The notes below the pieces were generated by a model. That model was not told the DNA's origin. It searched no databases and worked only from the letters and a program-made list of their open reading frames with translations. The position numbers were made by a program, and so were the translations under genes. DNA of 64,000 nt from Archilochus colubris (lineage: Eukaryota; Chordata; Aves; Apodiformes; Trochilidae). The stretch is from positions 151,360,552 to 151,424,551 of the forward strand of contig CM041083.1 in NCBI GenBank assembly GCA_023079485.1. The letters are read 5' to 3'. Positions 38,101-49,976 of the stretch are shown one piece after another (within the stretch, counting starts at the first letter, position 1; each line of letters begins with the position of its first letter).

Positions 38101-41100
38101 CCCAAAAGTATGGGAATTGGGAGGTTTTTTCCTGGTAAGCAAAGCAGGAAAGCTGACACCAAAGGAAGTGTAGCTGGTGCCATTACAAAGAGTATTATAT
38201 GAAGCTGGTCCTGTGCAACAGTTCCACCTCTGTGTCACAGTCAAACACAACTGTTGTTTCATATCTATGATGAACAGTGATAGCAAAAAAAACAGGAAAA
38301 AATGTTTTTTCAGCCACAGTTATTCGATTACACCAGGAAAGCAATGAGAGATCCCACAAATCCACCAGACAATGATGTCATCTGTGTATGAAATGGAAAA
38401 AAGTTACACTGCACATAGCAGAAGGACTAAGTTATATGAATTTATGCCCTCACTCATGCTCAAGTAAGTACTTAGAGTACATCTTTGGAAAGACTGTCTT
38501 TGTCACCCTTCCTTCAATTGGGATGCCAATAAAAGAGTAGAGTAAATTATGCTATTTTATTTTATTTTATTGACACATCATATCTCCCAAAATACAACTT
38601 TTCTGTTTTAATGTTTGGTAGTTGTAAATTACTTATATATAACTTTTTTTGTGTGTGTTGCCTAAGGATAAAACTCAGGGTTATTATTGCTGATACTGGG
38701 AGGAACAATTCTTTGGATATGATCTTTGACTTCTTCTGAAACCCTTTAGCTCACTGACTACAATGATTCTGAGTGTGAAGAATGTACCTGTCAGTCATCT
38801 AGGGATTAAAATCTATTGACTCCTGCTAGCCACTCAACTAAGAAAAAGCTTTTTCACTGACACAGATTATAGAACAGCCTTGCATCTCCTTTTTGGAGAA
38901 GAAAACATGAATATAGAGCTATCCAGAAGCACAAAGGAAAAAACAGAGGAATTCAATGTTCAAAGGCAAACACAGCAGTGTTGTTCCTGTTCCACAAATT
39001 CCTCACTTCATGCACGTGACAATATAGGACTAAAAGAGAGGGGATTTATAGTACTGAGAGCATTCAGGACTCTGAGATTTCATTTTCAGCTGCATGGTAT
39101 CAGGCAATATCTCAGGAACATAATCACAGATTAATCCATTTTCAAGGAAATGAGCCCTGTCATGGAAAATTACAAATAACAGTATTTGCAGGAGCACAGT
39201 TCTATAAGGGTTAACTATGATCTTTTAAAAAATAGCATTTTACTATGGTAAGACAAAAAAGGGAAAAATACTAGAAAGTCAGTTCAGGTAACTAACTTTA
39301 TCCTCATGTAAATTATATTAATAGGTATTTTTGTAATCTTTTGGGGGAGGTGGTAATTGTAGCTGCATTTTTAATGCAAATAATAGAAGGAAAAAAATGA
39401 GAAAACTCTCTAAGTTTCTTTTGTAACATTCAGGAATAACATGAAAAATTAATTTTAACATCACCTTAAATCTTCATTTTCCTCCCATTTCAAATTGCTT
39501 TTGAACCACTGCATGTTCTTTGACAGACTCTGTCTTCTGAAGGGACAGGCCCAGTTTACTGTTTAAATAAAATAAACCTGATCTTTACAGCTGCTAAAAC
39601 TCATCGGGATTCTGAGTTTAGTATGTAGTAATATTCTCTTTCCTGAAGAAAAACATGAAAAAAATAACTATATTGAATTTATGCCCTGGCTAACAGAGCA
39701 AACATATTACCAGGGAATATTTACATAAGTTTGTCGGGCTTGTTTACTCATGCATTGCCTTTAGTTGGAAGTACAGAAAAAAAATAGCAGATAATATTTT
39801 ACTGAAATATGAGGTTTTATACATATGTGTTCAGAGTAATTATTTTGGTGCTGAATCTTGAACTTTAAAAAAAGAGATTGCCCTTCAGAAAGTACAAAAT
39901 CAATATTTTGAAAGTGTCATTCCTTTGAAGATTTGGATCAAAAACTCAACATCAAGACACATTACTGAAACTTGAAATGCCCATAACATTTGCCTACAAA
40001 ATCCTTCACTGTCCTGCTCCCTTATATCTCTTATTTTAGCTTTATAAATTTCCCCACCCAAAAAGAAAAGATGAAAGATCCAGGAGTAAACACATCCCAT
40101 CATGACTTGAAAGTACTGGAATAAGGTCAGCATGAAAAAAGGATGCGTAATACAATAAGAATCAATGTGCTACCCAAACTTACATCAGCTGTATACCACA
40201 ACTTCTTGCAAAAATCAGTGTGAGTTCCAGTATCAGTTCTGTGTATTTTGGAAAAAGCAGTGACCCCAACTCTAAGAACTTCCAAAATCCTTAAAAAAGA
40301 GAAGTGTAAGACACAGCTTGGTTCTCTTCATCTTAGATGCATAGTCTCATAGATATGCCTTAGGAAATTTTTTTTTTCATTTTTATGGACCAAATAGCAT
40401 TTTTCACTTTGCTATAAACAGAGAGAAGGATAAACAATTATACTGACTATGAAGTTGTTTTAAGTCTGACAGCTTTATGTTCCCAAACATAGTGCTATTT
40501 TAACTGGATACTTCTTTCTTGTCCACCAAGTTACTTCAAAAATTGTGCATAAAAAATTGGCTGCTGTAATAATTTTGTGAACTTCTAAGGTCAGCAGGTT
40601 TAAAATAAAGTGGAAGAGTTGTGTATTCCAACAAAATTAAAATTAAAAAATTAAAACCAAGTTTGTGCCTTTAATAATCTACCCTGTATTTCAGTTTTCC
40701 ATTTTTCTCAGCTCTGGAAAAGAAATAGGTTCTGAGTTTGGTTTTTTGTTGTTGTTTTGGGGGATTTTTTTCTTCCCTACTCACAGCTCTGCATTGATTT
40801 TACTGCTAAATAATACACAAACAATCCTAGCTTGAGAATGACTTATTTTTGGTTTGTCAAGCTAACAAGAATTGAAATTATTTTTTCTTTCATTTAGTGC
40901 AGTCTGCATATGCACATTCTTTTTTTAAAATGAAAGTGTTTTATTTAGACAGCCATGAGATGGGGATATTTGAGAATTTTTTTTCAGCTTGGCTTGGGAA
41001 AAAATCCTCATCTACCTGCCCCCCAAATCAAATTAGGGGGTGGCAGAGATCTTTTCTCATCTAATCACATCCCTTGGAATGATCGAGGGGTTTAAGCATT

Positions 41101-42390
41101 TGGAACAGAGGATCAATATGAGTGCCATTATGCTTATGCATGTCTTTGAAGAGTGTAGTTGCTTGGAAGGAGATGATAGGCAGAAAGGCAGTAGACAATT
41201 AGATCTAAATATATATTTTTGAGTCATTATGGGATGTCAGCACAAGGAACAGACGTTCAGTGCTACTAACTATTTCAAAAGTGTCTACCAATAAAATAGG
41301 AGTTACAAATGCAATGTGGAAAGTAATGATACAATCTCTCAGATGCAAAAATATTCAAGTGTTTCTCAGCATAAATACAAGCTATATTTTCTGATTTTAC
41401 ATCTCTGGATGATTTGGGACTAGCCTATTGACTACCTGTCCATAAGTACTGTGTATATTGTCCAAGGCATAGAACATAAAAAAATAGAGATAGCAAAAGG
41501 ATTTTAAGCAGCAAAGATCGGCTTCCTCTCTGGAAAGAGAGTGAAGCCAAAAATACTGCAGTTTATAACAAGAACTTGTTCATCCTTATAAGCAAAACCA
41601 GCAAGGATCAATAGCTACATGATGCTCAGACAAGGAAAGAAATTGCAGTGCCAGAGTCCACTGGCAGCCTTCTGAAGTTTACTGTATCCAAGCATTAGTC
41701 CAACTGTATCTAACAGGAAAACAATGTACAAATATCTACTAATAACTCCCTCATGGCATAGCTTCTGGCCTCTTCAGGTAACATATCTGATCTGTGTTTC
41801 TTTCTCTCACTGCCCAGCCCAGTGTTCATTATAATTTATTGTTAGCTAGACTTGAGGCTACCTGCCCTGCCTCTCTACCACATATGATAAGAAGGTTCAG
41901 CTGCCTTTTGTAAAAGTATATCAGATGTGGAGAGACTGACAAAATTTAACATCACAAAATGCTGGAGGCTGAAAGGGACCTTGAAAGATGGACCTCTGAC
42001 ATGGGTGTGAGGTGTTCAAGAGCTTCTCATGAGTCTCTGGCATCAACCAAAAACCTGTACAACTCTATATGAAACCTTCATCCAGGCTGAAAAGGAGAGC
42101 TTTCATTCATCTTGAAGATGGATGAAGTGACTTGGCAAACCCATAGCACCTTTTACATCACTCACCAGGAGAGTGGAATTGACCCTGGTTCTTCAGGAGA
42201 ACACTGGCACATTCAAATATGTGATATCTAAACATTGTAGGCTCCTTTTAGCATTTTGAAGACACCTCTACATGAATTTGTGAGGGGCAATTCCCAAGGA
42301 AGTGATGTACAGCCCATCTGTAGAGTAGGTACCTTGTACCAAATGTTATGGGGTGTGTATTTACATAGAGCACTGTATAAATTTTCAGGG
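29171..42390. other. Long intergenic stretch without recognised genes
   Basis: About 13 kb of AT-rich DNA. I found no exon, RNA gene or clear transposon. It holds only small simple repeats: A runs at 30361-30371 and 30659-30674, an A/C patch at 37253-37288, and (ATTTT)n at 38554-38571. The longest open frame is 126 codons (minus strand, 35185-35565), with no recognisable domain. Confidence 0.5.
38554..38571. repeat. Short (ATTTT)n
   Basis: Between three and four perfect ATTTT units, the same motif that is expanded at 61425-61506. Confidence 0.8.
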
Positions 42391-42636
42391 TATAGGGGAT
42401 TGTTTTTGAGGTTGATGGGGGTTTTTTAGTAGGTTTGGATGGTTAGGGTTTTGTTTTTTTTTTTTTTTTTTTTGTATGGCTGGTTGTTTTGTTTTGGCTT
42501 TGGGGGGCAGGGCTGTTATTTCACTTTTGGGTTGGGTTTTTTTTGTGGGGTTTTTTGGGGTTTTTTGGTTGTTGTTGGGTTTTTTTGTTTGTTTTTGGTT
42601 TTTGGTTTTTGGTTTTTGGTTTTTTTTTTTTGTAAA
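42391..42636. repeat. G/T-only low-complexity tract with G-quadruplex potential
   Basis: The plus strand is almost entirely G and T for about 245 bases. It includes a T20 run (42454-42473), four GGTTTTT units (about 42597-42624) and a T12 run. G tracts at 42529-42531, 42534-42536, 42547-42550 and 42557-42560 have loops of 2, 10 and 6 bases and could fold as a quadruplex. The complementary strand yields a spurious Lys/Asn/Pro-rich 152-codon frame. Confidence 0.85.
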
Positions 42637-44645
42637 GGTCGTAACCTGCTCTTTGTTTGGAGACTTTGTGCCTATGTTGGCAGATGTCCTCCCTGAGCAT
42701 GTTACAGTTTTGATCTTTTTGTGTAGATCAGGGGACTTGCCTGAATACAGTGCAACCTCTTCCCATGAAAAACAAAGGGAGAGAGCATGAATGTTTGATA
42801 TAAGATTAAGGTGTAGTTGGGATGGATTAGGAGGAAGTTCCAAATGTCACAGACTGGGACAGATGTGCATGCAGTGACCCGGTGATTTTAACATGTATAT
42901 CAGTTACAGAGACAGGCTAAAGGGAGGTTCCTTGTCATTCAGCAAAGCTATTAGTCATAGTTTCAGGTACTGCATTATTACTGAATATTCCCTGAATTCA
43001 TTATTCCTAGAGATATAGGCCAAAACCCCATGAAGCCCTGTTTTGCTCAGCGAGAGAGTGGTTCAGAAGAAGAACCCTAATATAAGTGAGAGGAGAAAGT
43101 CCACTTCATTAAAAAAAAAAAAATAATAAAAATAAATGTAAAAATTCACTGCTTAAAGATGGGGCAGTCTTAAAAGTAGCCAGTAGCTATACATACCTGA
43201 AATCTCAATTCTTTCAGAATAACCAGTTTCTTGGTAAAACAAAATTAAGAGAAAAAAACCCACCAACACCTTCACCACTGAGGATCCAGCTTATGGAAAC
43301 CCTATATATGACTGTGCACAGAAAGACTCAAGTAAACTGGTGAAGAATCAGGAAAACATGTCAGGGACATGCTTTCCACTTTTCAGGACTTGTTTGCAAA
43401 ATTAGTAAAGCATTCAACTACTAAATAAAAAGCCTGGATTTTGTTCTCCACTCAACCAGAATGTAATTGGATCCTCATCTCCCTATGGGCACATTGATTT
43501 TGCTTGCTTTCTGGTCCTTGGAACTTTATATTCTCCAACACACAGTGCTACAGCCTCATTGTATAGAAAGACAGCTATGGTCCTTGATGCTGTAACAGTA
43601 GCCTTTCAGATATACATTTATGTTGCCTTAGTTTGAAGAGGGACAGGAATTTAGATCACCTAAATCTGTTTAATAAGGTAGTGGGAATATTTGTCCTCCG
43701 TATTTTAAAAAGAAAATAATTTGTCTTTAGTAAGGCCTGTGTAGTAGTTGTGTTTAAAGCACATGTGCTTTATCAGGTTTGCAGGGATTTAAAGTGCTGC
43801 TTCTGCAAAGCAAACTTGAGTGTGAAACTGCCTGACATAGACAAAGAAGTGCCCAGCTGTAAGTGCTTGTAGAGATGGCCATCTGTTAGGTTTGCACCTG
43901 GGCATTTAAACTTTAACTTATGCTGACTTAAGAAGCAGGAGTCTTTCCTGAAGCTGGTCCGAATTTGTCTTTTTTATTCAACTGTTTCTCAGATTTTTGT
44001 CAAAGACAAACACGCACTGAACATACAGGTCATACAGTGCTTTACTTGATCATCACAAGATCATTTTACACTACTCCATTTTTGCCAATGGAGCAGTAAA
44101 GAGGCAGGCTTTCTATGTAAATGATGATTTAAAATCTTCCTGGAATTGTAGATAAAATCAAATGACAATTATTTAAAATATGAGGAAATAAACAGAGTTC
44201 ACCTGCTTTAGAAAATTCTATTATTTCTTTGGGAATAATCTGCATAGAAAGAAGCAATTACAGTCTGAAAAAATCATTCATCATGGAATTAGTTGCAAAT
44301 TAAGTTAGACTAGAGTCAATGATGAGAAGACCTGTATAATCATTGGTAGTCATTTACTGATAGGAATTTATTTTTCACAGTTGCATGACAACTGAGACAT
44401 CTAATGAAAAGGAAAAGATTCTCATTCTTTGAATATTGAGATTCTGAAGGAACAATGCTTTTATTTGAAAAGTATCTGCAGAAGCTCCTATTAATGCTAC
44501 AAGAAATCATACACATGAAATTGAAGAGCTGATGACATAATGAGAGGAATTTGTAACCAGTATTACAAATTTTATTACAAAAGTAGCTCCAGCTTTGCTG
44601 AAAATTGAGACCATAGTCAGAATTTAGAACTTGAACCTTCTAGTG

Positions 44646-44668
44646 TTTTGGTTTGGTTTGGTTTGGTT
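44646..44668. repeat. (TTTGG)n short repeat
   Basis: Four TTTGG units running into a T-rich stretch. Confidence 0.85.
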
Positions 44669-47600
44669 TTTTTCCTCCTGAGAAAAAATGTTAACTGGAA
44701 AAAGGGAAAGTGTCTTTTGTGATCTAGTACATGTTCTGTCACTGGCAAACTAGTTGTCTTCTGAGCCCTTAGCTCAGAAAAGTGAACCTGGAAAAGTGAA
44801 CTTTCACAAGGAAGCTACATGTGTATGTGTAGTCCATAAATACTGTAAGGTTCTTGCAAAAAAACCCCTGTAAGTACAAAAATAATTTCATTTTTTTTAA
44901 TGGCAGTTCCCTTTTTACCTTTTCTTTACCCAAAAGAGAGAGATGTAAAGAATTTTCCCATAGAACTAATTTTTTTCAGGCTTCCTCAAGGCTGCCAAGT
45001 TTTTGCTGTCAGAAGATTTTAGAGGTCTCATGGCCAGGTCCAGAGTCTCTAGTAAGTAAAGGAGAAACAAGTGATTATTATACTATTATGAGAAATTATT
45101 ATAATATATGAGGACCTCAAAGGCAAGTGATATAGACCAGCTTGTCTCCAGGCAGTTTCTATTTGCTTCTACAGCAGCCTTGCTTGGAAACAGATGGCTG
45201 GAACAGTCAGTAAAAGACATGGAGGAGTAACTTAAAATTCAAGTGCTGTGGATGGTCAGGGGTTCAAGTTTTGAGTTCTGTCTTTGGGTGTTTGTTAGCA
45301 TTTCCCACTGCTTCAACCAATGTGACATTTGGCACAAAACCAAATTTTGAAGTGCCAACCTTGCATCAAAATTCAGATTTTGGAGTATGGTTGGGCGTAA
45401 ACTCAATAAAAGGCATGGTGTTAGATAATTTGACACCTCCTTATCAAGTATCTGACATCTTCAGTAGAATCCACATCTTTATACATAAGCAGTTCTTCCC
45501 AGGAGCATAACATCAGGGCTATAACAGGCATGGTAATACAGTTTTTGTTCAGTTACTCAGAAATTCAAAATTTTCTTTCATCCTACTAGACCTCTAATGA
45601 GGAAGTGTGGCTGGTTTTGTACCTGACATCAGCCACGTGTTGCATCTGTAGGCAGTTTGAGAAATGTAGAAATAGAATGTGGCTATGGCCAATACCATAT
45701 CAAGTTAGGTTCTGTATGAACTGTCCCAAATGGTTTTGGTGCTCTAACTCCACTGTCTCCCCCAGGTTTGGAGGTTTGTTCAAAGCCTGAGTATGATGAC
45801 AAATTGGATCTTGAGCACAGGAAGCTAAAAAGCGGAGTAGTCATAGTGACAGAGTATGAGAAGAATGAAACTGGTTTCTTGGCAGGTTAAGGCCAGGCAG
45901 ATCATCTCTGACACTATCTTCCTACCTCTTCTGGTGATCCCTTGTGCTTTTGCAGCCAGAAAATGCATCAATTAAGGGAGGTCATTTGGTTTAAAATTTG
46001 CATGTTTCCCAAGTTAGCCTTTGGCTGACCATTCACAAATACTGATGCCAAGAATCACAAGGATGTACTTCTTTTTTTCACTGTGATAAATAACAAAAGA
46101 GCCTAACACTTCTCTCTAAGCTATATGCAAGTCTCTGGACAGAAAGATCTGTTTATTGCATCGACATTTTTTGAAAGCTAATTTTGAGGTAACAGACCTC
46201 AGAAAATGAAAGGACCGGTTTTGACATCTGAAGGTAAATTGTTAAAATACCAATAGATGGAACACTCTGCAGCTAATTAACTTTTACAGCCAATATATAG
46301 CCAATTAACTTTTTCACATTTACCATATGTTTATTTTCCTGCAGGGAGTATTTCCAGGAGGAAATCATAATGGGAGATAATTCTGCCTTTTATATGGGAA
46401 TAAGTTCTGTTGATTGTAGCTACAAATTCTTACATAGCTAATGGTAGCTTCAGAACAGGGTGCAGTTGAAATCTGTGTAGTGAAACCTAGGAATTCAGCA
46501 ATTCATTTCATGGTTTCACAACGCTCATTTCCATAACTGGTTAACTATAAATGGTCTTTTGTCTTTTTTCTGACAACTCCTAAGCAGTCAGTATCAGCAA
46601 TACTGAAAAAAGAATGGGACATCAATTCAGAGAAGACACTAGCTGAATAAATTATTGTCATGCAGTGGTACAGTTTGTCTCCAAGACTGCTTCTCCTGGG
46701 AATAACCATATATTTCTGTCTATAGTACAGCAACTCCACAGCCCCAGGTCAAATCCCCGCCTGAGTTGTTGCAGTGAAAGCCTTTACTCAAGCTTTTCTG
46801 TAAGGACTTCTCCCCTAAAGTCTTGGTAAACATCTGCTTTTGTAAACTAGTTGTGGTAATTTTTGCTGCTCTAGACAATAGCTCCAATACTGGCTGGTGC
46901 TGCTGCAGCCTTCCTCTCTTCAGTGTCACCAGGGAGAGACATTGCAGTCATCTTGCAAACGTCTGAAACCTATTACATGTGGACAAAGTGAGCTGGAAAT
47001 TCAAAATTCTGTCTTGGAATTGTAAAACTAAAATACATAAATGAATGCACCAACCAACTCCAAAGTCTGCAATTGCTTTTAAGATGTTTGGTAGTGTAGT
47101 TCCTCAGTTCATTTTGCAGTCCTGGTCTCTCCCCAGAAGAACTTTTAGAGCAGGCTGAAGTCTCTTTTTCACACCTGTGGTGGCAACACATGGTCCTCCA
47201 GTGGCAGTCTTAGGGATCTGGGGCTGGGAAAATGCCCAGCTCTTTCCCAGACCTGCAACTGGAAGATGCTGGACTGGCTGTCACAGTGGGATCATAACCT
47301 ACATGACTGGGTCACTGGTGTGACTGCGCTTAGGTGAGGGAAAAGCAGAGTTGTCATTTGTCAGCTGAAAGAAGCCTTGCTACACTGACAGTAATCTTGG
47401 AAGGAGAGATAGTTGCTTGGGCATTCAGGCAGTTGAGTTCTCAGATCAGAGGAAATGGGATGAAAGGAACTAATGAGGAGGAATTAACTACTGCTGTGGT
47501 GAATCCGTTGTTGTTGATCACTGTCCAGAGCTGAATAGTCAGCCTGTAATTAAACAAGATTTCTCAGAAAAGGTGCAGCAGTGTCTGCACACCGGGCTGA

Positions 47601-48842
47601 TTTTATTATATTCTTTCAGTATAATCCAATACACTTGCTTACACATTTATTTGATTAACAGTGACATTCATTCTGGAGTAACAGTGGCAGAATATTTATT
47701 GGGAGAGATGAGGAGAAGAATATGAAGGATTATTTTAGTTATGTCTGGCTTAATCTTTGATCCTAGAATTGAACAGTACTATTAAAATGTTAATTCAAGT
47801 ATATGACAGGTTTTAACATAAGTATATTAATAACTATTAAAAGACTAATTTTACAATTATAAGTATTTTAAAACCAGGGAAGGAAATATTCTGATCTTAA
47901 CACTATGATCTGACAATTAAAGTAGACTATATAAAGTGAATAACATAGGAAACTTTTTTGTTGTTGTTATTTACTATTAAATTTTCTCCCCGATAGCTGT
48001 GGGAAATGCACTTCGTGAGGGACAAACTACCATACTTCTTTGCTTTTCTTTTGGAAGGATGAAAACTGTAAATCTGATTATCGTCAAAACACTTTGTGTC
48101 ATGAAAATCCTGGTTGTTGAGCTCTTTCTGGTTTTAATGGAGATTAATATCCAAAAGAAACAACATACTTAAAAGTTTAATTTAAAAATATAAAAGAGAA
48201 ATGATTATTCACTTTGAAGGCAAAAAAAAAATTCTCAAAATTCATCATTTAATATTTTTATTTAAACTCTTCACTAAATTTGCAAATTATTTTGATTATA
48301 CCCAAATGTCAGTTCTTGATGAATCAAACTGGTGGATTTTTTTTTGAAAAAAGTGTCATCTAGCACTAATGATAATGCATCAACACAATCCATTAGTTCA
48401 GCAAATTCCTTTCAAATTAATTTCTATGTCTGTTATTTATGATCTTCTCTGATTATTTATTTTTGAAAAATAAATTCTCAATCCAAAGTGTTTACATTTA
48501 AAGGCTTTAAAACACTCGAGGATAGAAGAGAATATATCTTAATCACCTAGGAGGTAGTCTAAACATACCATGGAGGATAAGATTAAAATTAAAAATTATA
48601 TTGATAAAATGAATAAACTGAAAAAAAACCCCTCAATCTGAATGAGATGCAATTCTCCAAATAAAACGCAAAATTCTTCACTACTTTAGAAACATTAGAT
48701 TGATTGGTTTGGTAGCATTATGCGAAGAAGGATAAGAAAACTAAACAACAGTGATTAATGTAGCGAAATTGCAAAAAATGTGATTATCATAATTATCAGT
48801 GTATATAAGTAATAATGCTGCCTCAAAGCATGGGATGTACCC

Positions 48843-48862
48843 TTTTTTTTTTTTTTTTTTTT
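48843..48862. repeat. Poly(T) 20-mer
   Basis: An uninterrupted run of 20 T. No retroposon body could be recognised on the minus strand next to it. Confidence 0.9.
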
Positions 48863-49107
48863 GTAGAGTTTCTTCTTGTATGGTCTTTGCTGAAATACTT
48901 TCCCCTGCAATGTGAATAAGCACCAGGCAGAAAATGTACAGAAGGGTACAAGTGTAATTCTCCAACAAGTAAAGGCTTCTGTGATGCAATGAGAACATGG
49001 TAAGGTGCAACTGCAGTAGATGACAGCAAAAATGTTCTTCATGTTTGTTGGACAAAGACTGTATGGGGTTTAATTTCAGAAAGGGATGCTTTTGGGAAAG
49101 ATCTTTT

Positions 49108-49976
49108 GGGAAAGGGAAGTTTGCTGGTGACACTAAGCTGTGTGGTGCAGCTGACAGACTGGAGGGAAGGGATGCCATCCAGAGGGACCTTGACAGGCTG
49201 GAGAGGGTCTTCTCATGCCAACCTCATGAAGTTCAACAAGACCAAGTGCAAGGTTCTGCATCTGGGTCGAGGCAATCCCAAGCACCTGTATAGGCTGAGC
49301 AGTGACTGGCTTGAGAGCAGCCCTGAGGAAAAGGACTTGGGAGTGCTCATGGATGAGAAGCTCAACAGGAGTTGTCAGTGTACTCTTGCAGCCCAGAAAG
49401 CTTCATCAGGAGAAGCACAGCCAACAGTTTGAGGGAGGTGATTTTCCCCCTCTACTCTGTTCTCATGAGACACCACCTGGAGTAACATATCCAGTTCCGG
49501 AGCCCCTTACAGAAGAAAGAAATGGACATGCTGTAGCGTGTCCAGAGAAGGGCCACGAGGATGATCAAAGGGCTGGAGCACCTATCCTATGAAGACAGAC
49601 AGGTTCTTCAGTCTGGAGAGAAGACAACTCAGAGGAGACCTTATTGTAGCCTTCCACTATCTGAAGGGGCCTATAAGAAAGCTGCTGGGGGACTTTTTAG
49701 GATGTCAGGTAGTGACAGGACTAGGGGAAATGGTTTCAAATTAGAGGAGGGTAGATTTAGATTGGAAGTTAGGAAGAAGTTCTTCACCATTAAAGTGGTG
49801 AGACACTGGAACAGGTTGCCCAGAGAGGTGGTGGAAGCCCTGGAAGTTTTTAAGGCCAGGCTGGGCAGAGCTCTGAGAAACCTGATCTAGTGGGAGGTGT
49901 CCCTGCCCATGGCAGGGGGGTTGGAACTAGGTGATCTTAAAGGTCCCTTCCAACCCTTAAAATTCTGTGATTCTAT
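49108..49976 (+). mobile_element. CR1 LINE, 5'-truncated, with the end of ORF2
   Basis: Plus-strand CR1 fragment beginning just after the catalytic FADD position. The first residues read AGDTKL, followed by the [12 protein letters not shown] segment. It then continues in a second frame through KFNKTKCKVLHLGRGNPKHL and EKDLGVLMDEKLNRSCQ. The last segment, RFRLEVRKKFFTIKVVRHWN, is in a third. At least two frameshifts separate these parts, so it is inactive. The 3' end has the CCATGGCAGGGGGGTTGGAA block and the AATTCTGTGATTCTATT terminus. From its sequence it is a different CR1 subfamily from the copy at 18955. Confidence 0.92.

Larger units (their letters stand above)
42637..49107. other. Intergenic DNA, nothing recognised
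   Basis: No gene or clear transposon. Simple repeats are a (TTTGG)n tract at 44646-44668 and a T20 run at 48843-48862. Confidence 0.5.

Noticed and set aside
41953..42300. CR1-like 3' end on the minus strand (CACAAAATGCTGGAGGCTGA near 41954)
   Set aside because: Only the first 40 or so bases resemble the CR1 terminus and the rest does not follow the expected order. Too weak to call without an alignment.
42385..42843. 152-codon Lys/Asn/Pro-rich frame on the minus strand
   Set aside because: Translation of the complement of the G/T tract; low complexity with no domain.
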